Origin: Paramecium sonneborni
Lineage: Eukaryota > Ciliophora > Oligohymenophorea > Peniculida > Parameciidae
Reading direction: 5' to 3'
Assembly (NCBI GenBank): GCA_905182985.1
Contig: CAJJDN010000070.1
Coordinates: forward strand, 139,673-203,672
Length of the DNA: 64,000 bases
The notes below the pieces were generated by a model. It made no database searches, was not told the origin of the DNA, and worked only from the letters and a program-made list of their open reading frames with translations. Each line of letters opens with the position of its first letter. Positions within the stretch are counted from its first letter, which is position 1. Below, piece after piece: positions 1 to 12,605 of the stretch. The position numbers and the translations under genes were made by a program.

Positions 1-803
1 TTTGATTTACAGAAATTTATAAGATTTTTAATTATTCCTAATAATTTATTTATTTAAGGATCTAAACTATCATCATTTTGTTAAAAAAATTCTAGTTTTT
101 TCATTAATTAAGTTTTACATGATTTTAAATCAAGAAACATTTCATTTAATTCAGTTAGAATATTCTCTTTACTTTTTTCTAATTATTCTAAACTCATTAA
201 TAAAAGTTCTTTCATTTTAATAATTTCTATGCATTTAAGATTTTAATTTAATTCTTCTTCATTTCTATGATCTTTTATTAAAGTAAAATTTAAAGAATCT
301 AATAATGAATCTTCACATCTTATTTTTAATTTTACTAATTATTCTCTTTTTTATTAGAATTCTATAAAATTTAAAATAAAAGGTAATGGTACTTTATTAA
401 TTATCAAATAAAGTAATTTCTATTTTATTTCATTTTTTATTTTTTTATCCACTTCTACTTCATCATCTTCACTTTCTTCAATACTTTCTTCTAATCTTTA
501 TTTCTCATGATTCACTTTTTGAATAAACTTAAATTTCCTTATTCTTGGTATTTACCTGCTTATATGACCTTTATTATAGACAGCACTTAAAATTTATTAT
601 ACTTCTATAATTTCTTCAGCTTCTGCATTAACATTCCTATAATTTTCATAGAGTTAATCTAAATTTCTATCTAGTGTAATAGATTGATTTAATTTAGCAA
701 TTTTGTGATGTTTCATCAATTTTACTAATAGTTTAATATTCTTTTTTCTTTAATTAACTGGTTAAATTTAAAAAGAGTAGGAGTCATCTGAAAAATCTAA
801 CAT
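1..803 (-). CDS. Coiled-coil protein of unknown function, 3' end outside window
   Basis: An open frame of 267 codons with TAA/TAG read as Gln starts at the ATG on the minus strand at 803 and runs off the left edge without a TGA. The product is rich in Glu, Lys, Leu and Asn with long helical stretches, and has one acidic patch around residues 105-120. I recognise no catalytic motif or zinc ligand. Amphipathic heptad-like spacing of Leu and Ile suggests a coiled coil. No intron is needed to keep the frame open. The function cannot be stated; the missing C-terminus may hold the diagnostic part. Confidence 0.55.
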
Positions 804-989
804 TTTAATTTATTACAAAATACCCTAAAAATTTTTGAAACCATAAAGGAACAAATTCAATAATGAATTTTTATCATGAATTGATTATACTTATTATAAA
901 AAAAATTATAAAAATTTAATCAAAATATACAATTTGAGAAAAGTATGATGAAGCATTCAGAAATCCATAAATTTAAGAGTATCTAAATA

Positions 990-3084
990 TTTATGATTCC
1001 CACCTTATTTGAAGTTGTATGAATAAATATGAAATTTGTTTTTTCTTTTAAGATTTCTTATGAATAATATTACTTTTGTAAAATTGCAAAAAATTAAACT
1101 AAAATTAATGGAATGCTAATGATAAATCTTATTGAATATATATATATATTTATTATTATTAACTAAATAATGTTAAATACATCTTCATAGAGTAGATCAA
1201 TAAATGAGATACCTAATTATGTTGTAATTGATGATAAATACATAATAGTGAAAAACATCTATAAAGGAAACACCTACAATTTATACATAGGTAGAGATTG
1301 AAAGCCTAGCTAGCTGTTAAAAAAAAATGTTCTGATGATTAAAACAAGTTCGTATTGATTAAAATGAGAAGGTAGCCAATTCCATATATTAAAGAACTAA
1401 TGCCACAGAATAGATTTTTGAGTAGTACTTCTTGAATAAATTAAAAGACAGTATAGTAAATTCCTATATAGGTAAATGCATTACTAGAATTCTATCCATG
1501 GGAGAGTAGACAATTAAAGAATAACTTTATCATTATTAAGTAATGGAACGTCATGGTCCTTCTTTAAAATTAGTTTACAATTTTTTATCCAAAAACATAC
1601 CTATAACTATACTTTGTCTTATTGCTATTCAAACTGTATATATTTAATATTATATAAAGCTTGTTTCTCTGGAATAGATCCATAAATAATTGATCATACA
1701 TCGTAATATAAGGCCAAAAAAATTGTTAATATCACAAAATGGATCTGAAATTTTGTTGACAGATTTTAAGTTTGCATGTAGATATCGAAAATAATAAAAA
1801 AACATTATTGTTAATGATAATTTACGTAATTCTTCAAATAAAAGATTTTTAAATAAATTTTCAAGCTTAAATCAACATTTAGATTAAGGTATAATCTTAA
1901 TTATTAGAATTTAGTTTCTTCTCCAAAGGATGATCTAGAATCTTTAGCATTAATCATAATTTATTATGGAGGATTTGCTTCTGTCTTAGATATTCAAGAT
2001 GAGAACAAAGGATTAAAAATTAAAAAATTAGAACATNTTTATGATTCCCACCTTATTTGAAGTTGTATGAATAAATATGAAATTTGTTTTTTCTTTTAAG
2101 ATTTCTTATGAATAATATTACTTTTGTAAAATTGCAAAAAATTAAACTAAAATTAATGGAATGCTAATGATAAATCTTATTGAATATATATATATATTTA
2201 TTATTATTAACTAAATAATGTTAAATACATCTTCATAGAGTAGATCAATAAATGAGATACCTAATTATGTTGTAATTGATGATAAATACATAATAGTGAA
2301 AAACATCTATAAAGGAAACACCTACAATTTATACATAGGTAGAGATTGAAAGCCTAGCTAGCTGTTAAAAAAAAATGTTCTGATGATTAAAACAAGTTCG
2401 TATTGATTAAAATGAGAAGGTAGCCAATTCCATATATTAAAGAACTAATGCCACAGAATAGATTTTTGAGTAGTACTTCTTGAATAAATTAAAAGACAGT
2501 ATAGTAAATTCCTATATAGGTAAATGCATTACTAGAATTCTATCCATGGGAGAGTAGACAATTAAAGAATAACTTTATCATTATTAAGTAATGGAACGTC
2601 ATGGTCCTTCTTTAAAATTAGTTTACAATTTTTTATCCAAAAACATACCTATAACTATACTTTGTCTTATTGCTATTCAAACTGTATATATTTAATATTA
2701 TATAAAGCTTGTTTCTCTGGAATAGATCCATAAATAATTGATCATACATCGTAATATAAGGCCAAAAAAATTGTTAATATCACAAAATGGATCTGAAATT
2801 TTGTTGACAGATTTTAAGTTTGCATGTAGATATCGAAAATAATAAAAAAACATTATTGTTAATGATAATTTACGTAATTCTTCAAATAAAAGATTTTTAA
2901 ATAAATTTTCAAGCTTAAATCAACATTTAGATTAAGGTATAATCTTAATTATTAGAATTTAGTTTCTTCTCCAAAGGATGATCTAGAATCTTTAGCATTA
3001 ATCATAATTTATTATGGAGGATTTGCTTCTGTCTTAGATATTCAAGATGAGAACAAAGGATTAAAAATTAAAAAATTAGAACAT
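990..3084. repeat. Contig-overlap duplicate: 990-2036 equals 2038-3084
   Basis: The 1047 bases at 990-2036 are repeated at 2038-3084, separated only by the N at 2037. The copies are identical wherever I compared them. The left copy breaks off inside a gene and the right copy carries the gene through to its stop. This is the pattern of two overlapping contigs joined by a one-base gap, not of a biological repeat. Confidence 0.9.
1170..2036 (+). pseudogene. Truncated copy of the CK1-like pseudokinase (assembly duplicate)
   Basis: This is the 5' part of the gene annotated at 2218-3459, cut off at the N at 2037. It has the same start codon context and the same three introns. It should be treated as an artefact of unmerged contigs and not counted as a second gene. 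Confidence 0.85.
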
Positions 3085-3459
3085 GTTAAACTGTCTCTTC
3101 TTCCAGAACTTTCTTTTAAAGGAGCTCCATTAGAATTCATTTAATTTTATAATGGAATTAAATAATCATGTGTTAGTGATTATCCATAAGATTATGAAAA
3201 ATACAAATAAATATTTAGGAAATTATTAAACACTTGTGGATATTCAGAAAAAGATATAGTTTATCCACATTTATAAATGATGAAATAATATCATTATAAT
3301 AATGTAAACGTGATTATGGAGGAATAAGAAACATAAGCATAAATAGATTCTATTGATGAAGATCAAAGTGTTTTTAGAAAGATAAAAGAATTAGATGGCA
3401 AGAGATATCATAGATTAATCTCTTTAGAAAATTAAAAGTAATGCATTTAGAAAGAATGA
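2218..3459 (+). CDS. Casein kinase 1-like pseudokinase, 386 aa
   Basis: Three introns (23, 32 and 26 nt, GTA...TAG) restore one frame of 387 codons. The order of motifs is that of the CK1 family: an N-lobe with an invariant-type Lys, a segment resembling the CK1 hinge (VMERHGPSL), a catalytic-loop region, and the CK1 signature DDLESLA. The catalytic loop reads HRNIRPKKLLI, so the catalytic Asp is Asn, and the DFG motif reads DFK. With both the proton-acceptor Asp and the DFG Gly changed, this is probably a pseudokinase with a scaffold or regulatory role. The stop lies only 20 bases upstream of the proposed start of the next gene, which also looks catalytically degenerate. Confidence 0.75.
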
Positions 3460-3479
3460 TCAGAATAAATTATTAATTT

Positions 3480-6400
3480 ATGTATTATAATTTAAAAGAT
3501 TATTTTGTGATTTTTTAAGATAATCTCAAGAATATTGAATCATGGAAAAGACTAATGTTTTTAATTGCATTCTATTAATTGTGCGATGCTATGATAGTTG
3601 TAGGAGAAGCAATTTCAGAAAATATTTAGGGGGAAAAAATTATAATGATTTATAGAATTTTGGTAAAATATATAGTTATACTAGACACAAATCTTCTTGG
3701 TAGGATTCTTTCATGTACTATTGATAAAATTATTAAAAATAAAAATAAGATTAATAAATTTAATAACTTTATTAAAAAGTATATGTGTGATCATTTGTTG
3801 GTAAGAATTAGATTATAATATTTAAAAATCATTAAACTAAACAATGATTGAATAATTTATAATAGTGCTTTGTTTTGTATTTGCAATTGAATCTTAAATT
3901 TGTTAAACTTTTGTGCTTTTATTCAATCTCATTTATAGTCTTACGAGACACTTTAGTTTTGATTAAAATAATAACATATAATTTGCTATTCGTTTTACGA
4001 TTATGCATATAATCTTATAAATTTATATTTTGATCAAAAATTAGAGAAATAATAATAAGGGTTATTCAAATGCTTAATTGATTGCAATGAGTGCAAATAA
4101 TTAAATTAATTATTCCTAATTAAATTCAAATAGAATTCTTAGTTCAAAATAATCATAATCCTAACATTGTGTTGAAATGCCTGATAAACGAAATAATTAT
4201 AGTGTCCCATTTGATTAGAAAATAGATAATAATTTAGTAGATTTAATTTAATAAGATCACTTACATGAGGTAATATTGTCTTGTTTTGATCAAGGTGTTT
4301 ATATAATTGATAATTTATCTCAATAAACTCAGATTATTAATCCTCTTTTCTGTAATCTTATTTTAAATAATGAGAAATTAAATTAAAAGTTTTTTGAGAC
4401 TTAAATATCTGATTAAGGGATTAATGAAGATGAAAACTATTTGATAATTCCTAAAATTCATAGAAGTACAGATATTGATTATTTTTTGAAATTTAGTGAA
4501 ACATTTGAGTAAATATGATTTATATAATTGAGTTCCATTTAATTAATTTGATAAGTAAATTTAGACAACTTAAAGATTATAAATTTATGGCAAAAATATA
4601 ACATTAAAATTTTTGTTGGATAATTTGACAGCTTTTAATCATCTGAAGTATACTAAAAATCGGATATAAGTAGACTTTTCAATTAAAACATATATAAAAT
4701 ATGAAAGTTATATTTTCTAAATAGTATTATGTCCATTAGTGCATAAGTAAAGACTATATCAGATTCTTTTTGTAAGTGATGTAAGTAGTGATTAAGAAAT
4801 TTAATAAATTTGTGATAGGAATAGAAATCATGATGATTATTTGATAAGTGATATATCATAAAAAATAAGATAGCCATTAAACAGTACAATATCAATGTTA
4901 GAAATAATAATGGTAAGAAATTGTAATAAATATGATTAGAATACTATACCTGAGAATGTAAGGGAGAAATATATAAATCCAGCTCTTGCAGGATGTAAAT
5001 TATTAATAAATACTGCTAATAATATATTAGATTATGCATAATTATTGAAGAGAACAAAATTAGAATTATAATTAATTGATATATAAATTCACTCATTTAT
5101 ATCTGATATAGTTAATGTAGTAAAATCATAAGCTACATTTAGAGGTCTAAAATTGGTTGTTACTATAGAATAAAAAGTACCTTAATTTATTAGAACAGAT
5201 CCTAATAGATTAAGATAAATTTTAATTGATGTTTTAGTGACAACAATTTAAGCAACTATAAATGGAAAGATTATATTTTTAGTTAGAAAATGTATTTAAT
5301 ATTCAGATCATGTGGAAGTAATTATCAAAGCTAATGCTGTGGAAACTAATTTTCCAATATTAAAAATGATTGATAAAACAGTTAGATTTTTTAAATCTTA
5401 ATATTTATAATCAACAGTAATAGAATTATCGAAATTAAAATAATATTCACAATCAATATTGATAGCTTTTTATTTAACTAAATATTTATCTTAAATTCCA
5501 TTTGAGTATGATTATGAGAGAATAGAAAATTAGGAAAGTTTTTAGTTTATAATAAAAGTTTAAAATTTAAACACATAATTTAATGAATAATTATCATAAA
5601 AAAGACTATCAGTATTTTAGAATTAAAAAGCATTTCATTAATCTTTTGTAAATAAAGAAGGACTTAAAAGAGTATAATCAGATTTACCTAGTTCAAATGA
5701 TTTATTAGAAAATAGATTGATAAAAAAGAATTTGTATTTTCAAGTTGGAATTAAAGAGTAACTTATAGAATCTGATTAAAATGATTCTGATTTATAGGAG
5801 GATGCAATATCAATATAATCTAGAATCAAAGTATCAACAAAAGTTGATTAAATGGCTAAAGCTGAACCCTATTTTTTTGATTATATAAATGAAGATAAAA
5901 AGCGATAAGATAGATTGAATTCATAGACATCACAATAATTAACATTTGGAGGTTTTGTATAGGGAAGATCTTCTATTTATTCATCACTTGGTTATTCTAG
6001 TGGAAGTATGTAACCAAATGATTTATTAGATTGTTTTGAGAAAATGGAGAAATTAAAATAATAAAAATTTTAGTTTAATTGTTAAGTAAAATATAAATTA
6101 ATATTAAAAAGTGTCCTAAAATTTTAATTTGTGAAAGTTTAGATTTAGATCTGTATGCATTATCACATTAACTGGATAATCTTGGTATTCTTTATGAATA
6201 TTCAACATAACGATAATTGATAGTGAATAGTTTGATTAAATATTCAGGAACAGTTTAAAAATGTTGCAAAGGCTTAGAATTATTATTTATTGGAGTTGAA
6301 CAATTTGATGAAGAATTGATTTAATTATTTACTGAAATTAAAGAAACCTCTATAAAACTAAGAGGAGAACCTAAAATCATAGGATTAATGGGAGATATGG

Positions 6401-6513
6401 TATAAGAAAATCGATAAGAAATTATGAAATTACCATTTCATGATTTCTTATCTAAACCTATAATGATAGATGCATTATTATTTATATTAACAAAATGGAT
6501 AAAAATTTAATGA
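3480..6513 (+). CDS. Degenerate membrane hybrid histidine kinase-like protein, 982 aa
   Basis: The N-terminal third has several hydrophobic segments (membrane helices), then a PAS-like region, a dimerisation/H-box helix, an ATPase N-box remnant and a C-terminal receiver-like domain. The H-box reads ISQKIRQPLNS, so the phospho-accepting His is Gln (codon TAA). The N-box is recognisable as TDPNRLRQILIDVL, but glycine-rich G-boxes are not evident. The receiver keeps the conserved Lys-Pro (FLSKPI), but the acidic pocket and the phospho-Asp position are lost. Introns of 22, 37 and 26 nt give 983 codons in frame. The first intron switches between two hydrophobic frames and the 37-nt intron ends GAG, so the 5' third is less certain. 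Phosphorelay activity is unlikely; sensing or scaffolding is an inference. Confidence 0.65.
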
Positions 6514-6561
6514 TAAAAATGACTATGTTAATATGATATTAGATTTTAGATTCTTTAAGTT

Positions 6562-7644
6562 TCAAATATCTCTTTCTATTAAATATTTAGCAAAATCTCT
6601 TAATTTATTTTTAACTTCAGGATGTTAGAATTATAATAGTTCTACTTCTTTCCATGCTTCTTCAATAATTTCTAGAGATCTTGAATGAGCATATTCTAAA
6701 CTTCCTGTTTATTTAATAATAGAAATAGCCTAAAACCTTACTATTTATTATCACTTCATTAATTAATGCTTAATCATTTGTTCTAGATTTAAGTATCTCA
6801 AATAGTTTTCCTTTTTATTTGTTTAAACTATGAATAACAATAAGAGAGAATTTCCCTTCATGAATATCTTCTCCTAAATATCCTTTAGTTTTCTTATATT
6901 TTTCACCTCCACTTAGATTTAATATATCCTATCAATTCAATTCAATAATAATACATCTTGAATTTAAAAAGCAACTCCAATTTATATTGCAAATTTGGCC
7001 AATGCTTATCCAATCTTTTCATCTTAATCTAAAACAATACAAGATAATTAAGCTGCCATACAAGCTAATGCTCCTGTCTTACATTCTGCCATTTTAAAAT
7101 ATTATTCTTCTGTTGGTATAATATCACTATTCTATTTATGCCAAACAATATCCCAAGCTTAACCAAAATGAACAATTTTCATATTTTTTAAACATACAGT
7201 TAAAATTTTCATTTTTTTCTCATCAGAATAATTTGTAGAATCTAAAATATAATGTAATGGAGCAAAATAGACATAATTAGCTGCATTCACTGCTACATCT
7301 AATCCGTACTTAATATGAACACATTTATCATTTCTTCTCACAATACTATCATCTTCAATATCATCAATTACTAAAGTAGCATTATGTATTAATTCCACTA
7401 ATGATGCTACTTCATATAATTCTTAATGATTTCTTTTAAATAAATCTGCTATTAAAAAACAAAATGCTGGTCTCCATCTTTTACCTCCTCTATCTAATAA
7501 ATCATATATTGGATTGCTGATGCTATTTGTGAGAGTTTAAACATCATCTGTTTTACAAAATTATGAATCATTCAAATTAAATTTTCTTGGCAGTATTTTT
7601 TCAAAATAATTACTACTTTCAAAGCTTTTAATATCTGCTTTCAT
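6562..7644 (-). CDS. Trans-isoprenyl diphosphate synthase (FPP/GGPP synthase family), 343 aa
   Basis: The enzyme condenses isopentenyl diphosphate with an allylic diphosphate, feeding prenylation, dolichol or quinone synthesis. The first aspartate-rich motif is VIDDIEDDSIVRR and the second is FQIQDDILNL, where the last Asp of DDxxD is Asn. GGKRWRP near the N-terminus and the Lys-Gly stretch after the second motif are also present. The residues just before the first motif are small, which in this family tends to allow products longer than C15. Introns of 26 and 25 nt (GTA...TAG and GTG...TAG) restore the family sequence exactly at DDIL and at EAISIIKQTGSLEYA. It converges with the preceding gene with 48 bases between stops. 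Confidence 0.92.
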
Positions 7645-7991
7645 TTATTACATGAATTCAATTTTAGAAAAAAAGGCTCGTCTTAAATTTCTAATAAACA
7701 TCTTTTTTAAAATATATTTATATGTTAATTGCTTATTAGAATTAAATAAAATCTTTTATTTTTTTCTAATGATTAATATCTCTATTTCAATTAACTTAAA
7801 TTTGAATTCTCTTTCTCTTTCTTTGTTCCTATAGATTTTATCAATACATATTTAACAATTAAAACAAAAAAGAGTATCTATTATTTATAGCAATTATCAT
7901 AGATTTAGATATATAATTTTAATATTACACAAAGGGAAAAACAAATAAAGCAAACTGTATAAAAATATATAAGAATAATAATGCTTATATA

Positions 7992-8944
7992 ATGATTTCA
8001 AATTTAAACATTAAAGTAAGTAATGATTTTACAGACTTTTATGAATAATAATTGTAATCTTAAGTTCAAGCTTGCTGTCTAAATGATTCAGCATTAAAAT
8101 TAATGAAATCAAAATAATTAACTCCAAAAAGAATAGTGTCTACTATAAAGTTGAGAAAGGCACTTTACTTTTATAAGAAAGACAAAGAAGTACTAGACCT
8201 TAAGATAAAGTTAAATGAGATGTGTGAATCTACTTTTTTAACTAATGCAGAACTTCATCATATTGTACGTTCAGTTTCTCGAGGGAACTCACCATCATAA
8301 TAGAGATTTAGAATTCGCACAGAAACAACAACAATTAGTACAGGACCTAAGACTCCTTAGAATAGATTTAAAAAGTTTGATTTCACAACAACAGCACATC
8401 TCTATTTCGCTTGATTATTATTATAATGAATAACTCCACTTTGATAAGCAATCCTCGACATAAATAAATACTTCAAATTTATACGTCTCGCAATTATACC
8501 CAACCTAAAAACACTACTCAAATGTAACTTAAATTACCTAATTGTTCTTCATCATCCAAAAATAATGAATACAAAGTAATGAAACATAATTCCTTCTTTT
8601 CCCCAAAAAAACAACGTTCACATCTATAAAGTCCTATTGTTTAATACAATTATCCTAATCATGACTCTTCTGAGAGTTTTATGAAAGACTTAGAATTATC
8701 TGGCAATGAAGACTTAAAAGAAATTAATAAGACTTTGTTACTTACATCTTAAGAAATTAATAAGAAAATGTAATTCGTTATAGAATCTTATCTCAACAAC
8801 ACTCTCAAACAAAAACATATTAAAAAAAAACTTAATAATTTCATTCAACTTAATTGTACTCATGACACTAGTGTTATATTTCATCCACCTAAAAAGAAAA
8901 GGGATATTCATTTATAACCATTAAGGCTCTTAAAAAAAAAATGA
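7992..8944 (+). CDS. Unknown Ser/Thr/Gln-rich protein, 310 aa
   Basis: Two open frames, 7992-8414 and 8426-8944, are joined in frame by a 20-nt intron at 8375-8394 (GTTTGA...CAACAG), giving 311 codons. The N-terminal half is basic and helical; the middle is Ser/Thr/Pro-rich, as in disordered phosphorylated regions; the C-terminus is Lys-rich. I recognise no domain. The intron starts GTT, less usual here than GTA, so two separate small genes or a sequence error remain possible. Confidence 0.5.
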
Positions 8945-9309
8945 ATTTCGTTATTTATAAAAAAACTTATCATCTCAATAAATATTCATTCTCATCTAGT
9001 AAAAAATTAATATTCATAATTATTCAAATAATTTTCTATTCAACTCCATCTCATTTATTTATTCTTAGTATATTCCAAAATTACATTTATTAACATATCT
9101 AATGATTCATTCTAAATTTTGATCTAAATTATAATTAATTCACTTCAATTCTTTTACAATAAGAGTTTTATTCTATAAAGAATATCTAATTTTCTAAAAA
9201 ATATGACTTAGTTTAAAAATAATTTAATTATATTTTATGTTTAGATTCATCTCTCAATTTCAATTTTGTGACATAAGAAAAAAAATCTATAATCTTAGTC
9301 TTATAACGC
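8945..9309. other. Gene-free stretch
   Basis: AT-rich sequence with no frame that I can support on either strand. It would contain the 3' flank of the preceding gene and any promoter of the next. Confidence 0.5.
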
Positions 9310-9818
9310 ATGGTTTTAGTGATAAGACACTCTAATAACTTTGTTTTAATCTTAATATCTCTGCTGTTGCATAAACTGCGATCTAACCTATAGATTTAAT
9401 CCATAATTCAATCAGAATCATAAAAGAATTTATATGATGACTTTTGTTAAAAATTTCAAAAATTTACAGTTAGCAATAAAATCTAATATTTAATTAAACA
9501 AAGATTAAAATTCAAAGTTTATACAGGACCATGGAATGAAGCTATAGCTTAAAGAGTTTTGAATGGCAATTAAACTTATGCTATTGTATTTATATTTCAA
9601 CAGAACTATTGAAGTTGACTGATAATTCGCCTTATTTTTATGAATTAAGGCTTTTTGGAAAGGTGAGTAAATTCATATAATTATAGATGAATGTCAGAGA
9701 TAAATGGCTTTATTAATTTAATCGAATTGGTCCCTATCATTATGAAAAAACTTTGGAATTCTAGGTATTATATGACAACGGTGTTTTATAATTTTCCAAA
9801 AGGAATTTTTAAGAATGA
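9310..9818 (+). CDS. Unknown small protein, possible N-terminal hydrophobic segment, 151 aa
   Basis: With introns at 9586-9614 (29 nt, ends GAAG) and 9663-9686 (24 nt, ends TATAG) the frame runs 152 codons to TGA. The first 30 residues are hydrophobic and could be a signal or membrane anchor. The body contains KVYTGPWNEAIAQRVLNGN and is followed by aromatic-rich segments after each intron. The sharp change to plausible protein exactly at the two introns supports the model. I do not recognise the family, and the start codon is uncertain. Confidence 0.45.
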
Positions 9819-10204
9819 TAATTTTATAAATATAAATGAATTAAATTATACATCCTTTAAAATACAAAATGTCTTTTATTTAAAGCATATTCAACGATAA
9901 TAAAAGTTTTGTTTGAGATTTAATTTTTATTACAAGTCGGTTGAATTATTGAATTTATTTCATATGGATTAATGAATTTGAAATAGGAAGAAATATATTT
10001 AAGTTGATAGAATTTTTGAATTAAATGCAGTAAGATCAATTAAATAATATCAGATTCAATAAATAATATTGAGTATTTTTTAAGAAAAAACTTTGATAAT
10101 GAAGAATGTGTAATTGTAGATAAAAAAATAATTAATAAATATAATTTCCACGTGTGTGAGAGGAATTAAAAGGGGAAAAATGATGATAAAAATCAATAAT
10201 AAAA
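9819..10204. other. Gene-free stretch upstream of SEC61
   Basis: No supportable gene. It includes a short GC-richer island around 10150 (CACGTGTGTGAGAGG). It is the likely promoter region of the SEC61 alpha gene, but no defined element can be named. Confidence 0.45.
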
Positions 10205-11736
10205 ATGACAAACAAAACAAAGATTCTAAATTATATGAGACCAGCGATGGCTATTATTCCTGATGTAGCAGAGCCAGAAAGAAGAGTATAAAATAATAAA
10301 TATGCAATATAGATATTATTTAAATATAGAGCTTTATGGACAGCAATAGCAACATTATTGTATTTGATATGTTCATAGATTCCACTTTATGGAATATATA
10401 AATCTTCAGCAGGTGATCCATTTTATTGGATGAGAGTGATATTGGCATCAAATAGAGGTACTTTGATGGAATTAGGTATTTCTCCAATGGTTACAGCATC
10501 AATGATAATGTAATTATTGGCAGGTGCAAAATTGATAGATGTTGATTAAAATGTAAAGGAAGATAAATAATTATATTCAGGAGCATAAAAATGTATATAA
10601 AATAAATAAATATTAAAATAGTATTAGGAATTCTGATAGCATTTGGAGAGGCTTTTGCATATGTATGGTCAGGAATGTATGGTGATTTAGATAAATTGGG
10701 TGCAGGAAATGCAATTTTAATAATAATATAATTGGTATTTTCTGCAATTGTCATGATAATGATTGATGAATTATTATCAAAAGGATATGGAATTGGAAAT
10801 TCAGGAACATCATTATTTATAGCTATAAATATTTGTGAGAATATAATGTGGAAAGCATTTTCACCAATAACTCATAAAACTGAATTAGGATTAGAATATG
10901 AAGGAGCAGTTATAGCTTTATTACATGGTTTATTTATTTAAAGTGATAAAATAAGTGCACTATAATCAGCTATATTGAGAGATTCATTGCCAAATTTAAC
11001 AAATTTATTAGCAACAGTATTAGTGTTTCTGATTGTTATTTATTTTTAAGGATTTAAAGTTGATATTCCAATAAAAAATAATAAAGTAAGAGGAGGATTA
11101 ACATCATATCCAATTAAATTATTTTATACTTCCAATATCCCAATAATTCTATAAACTGCATTAGTATCAAATCTTTATTTCCTCTCTTAAATTCTATACA
11201 GAAATTTTAAAGGAAACTTTTTAATAAGATTATTAGGATATTGGTAAGAATTAGAGAATGGATAAACAGTTCCAGTTGGAGGATTAGTTTATTATGTATC
11301 TCCTCCAAGATCAATATCAGAAGCAATATTTGATCCTATCCACACAATTTTATATACTGCATTTATTCTTGGTACTTGCGCTTTATTCTCAAAAACTTGG
11401 ATAGATGTTTCAGGATCTTCACCTAAAGATGTATTATTCTATTTTATATATTTAGGTTGCCAAATAACTAAAAGAATAAGATATGTAGATAGTTGGATAC
11501 AGAGATTCTTCTATGAAAGATGTATTAAAGAGATACATTCCTATTGCTGCTTCATTTGGTGGTATGTGTATTGGAGCTCTTACAATTCTTGCTGATTTCT
11601 TAGGTGCTATAGGTTCAGGTAATAATTATTATTAATTTCTAAAGGAACTGGTATTTTATTATCTGTAACTATTATCTATGGATATTTTGAAACCTTAAAG
11701 AAAGAGAAAGAATAGGGTACATTAGAGTTGTTTTGA
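10205..11736 (+). CDS. SEC61A: Sec61 alpha, translocon channel subunit, 483 aa
   Basis: This is the pore subunit of the ER protein-conducting channel, with ten expected membrane helices. Diagnostic segments are clear: the N-terminus reads AEPERRVQ then ICSQIPLYGI, followed by [38 protein letters not shown] and [10 protein letters not shown], and the C-terminus has [14 protein letters not shown] and [16 protein letters not shown]. Introns at 10593-10621 (29 nt, TAG), 11431-11455 (25 nt, TAG) and 11619-11644 (26 nt, AAG) each restore family sequence exactly. The length of 483 is close to the usual 470-480. I chose the ATG at 10205 over the in-frame one at 10235 because the extra ten residues fit the family N-terminus. 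Confidence 0.97.
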
Positions 11737-11815
11737 TATTATTAAATATTTTTTTAAGTACATAACATTTATGACGCAGAATGTGTTAAAAGAAGAAATA
11801 ACAAATTAAATATCA

Positions 11816-12247
11816 TCATTATATTGAGTTGAGCAATGGATTTTAAACTATTACATTGTACAATTTACGAACAGATGTTATAGTATTCTCAACTCTACTC
11901 TATACAACAAAATGATGAGGAGGTACTCTCAACAAACTTACACCAGCTGTTCGAACTTCAGGAATTATAGATTCTGTCTCACTTTGATTACTAACAGCCT
12001 TACGACGATATTCATTATAAGCAATCTTTGCTTCATGATATGTGATCTTCAATTCTCGAGCAGCATCTTTTAATTAAACACCTTTATTTATTAGAATCAT
12101 TAGCTCTCTTTTTTATTAACAATTTAAAGGTTAATGAATACGAGAAGGTTATACTTTCTTTATTTTTTACATTTCCATTTCTACCTGTTTCTTTATTTCG
12201 TCTAAAATTTTCATTTTCTAATTTTTACATTTCTAACACTCTATCAT
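11816..12247 (-). CDS. Small helix-turn-helix (homeodomain-like) protein, 143 aa
   Basis: An intronless frame of 144 codons. Residues from about 45 to 85 (KRELMILINKGVQLKDAARE, then LKITYHEAKIAYNEYRRK) have the helix-turn-helix pattern of Pipsqueak/transposase-like DNA-binding domains: a helix, a Gly turn and an Ala-Ala-containing recognition scaffold. The rest is basic and low in complexity. A sequence-specific DNA-binding role in the nucleus is inferred. It could also be a domesticated remnant of a transposase N-terminus, but no catalytic domain is present. It converges with SEC61, 79 bases apart. Confidence 0.65.
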
Positions 12248-12605
12248 GTTATCCTTATATTATCCATATAACGATAAATCATAGTGCGATCGGTTAATTT
12301 TATGATGTAAAGTACATTTCTCATCAAAATCATTAACTACGTCATTTATATAACCATGACAACCAAATCTAATCAGTAATTAATGATTATTCAAATATGT
12401 TGCGCATTATCAAATTTCAAAATTTCAATCATTTTTATTTATTTAATAAATCTTAATATAGTATTTCTTTCGTTTTTTTTTTATTACTTCCCTCTACAAC
12501 CCTTTTTTCTATTAAATTTAAACTAACTTCCTTTTGTTTAAACTTTCTTTAAAGAGTATAAAACAATATATTTATAAAAATACTAAAATTTTGATATAAT
12601 AATGA
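12248..12605. other. Gene-free stretch between two minus-strand genes
   Basis: AT-rich with poly-T runs. I see no gene or RNA in it. Confidence 0.45.

Noticed and set aside
990..3084. Tandem segmental duplication or transposon with long direct repeats
   Set aside because: The repeats are bounded by a single N, are identical where compared, have no terminal inverted repeats and cut genes at the N. Contig overlap is the simpler explanation, here and at the five other sites.
4683..4895. Minus-strand frame of 70 codons
   Set aside because: It lies opposite the histidine kinase-like gene and is hydrophobic by chance from AT-rich complement; no start context or conserved motif.
8375..8430. Apparent -1 frame break between the frames at 7992 and 8426
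   Set aside because: A 20-nt intron (8375-8394) joins them in frame. Kept as one gene at moderate confidence.
11816..12247. Complete DNA transposon
   Set aside because: Only a small helix-turn-helix domain is present. No DDE catalytic domain, terminal inverted repeats or target-site duplication were seen.
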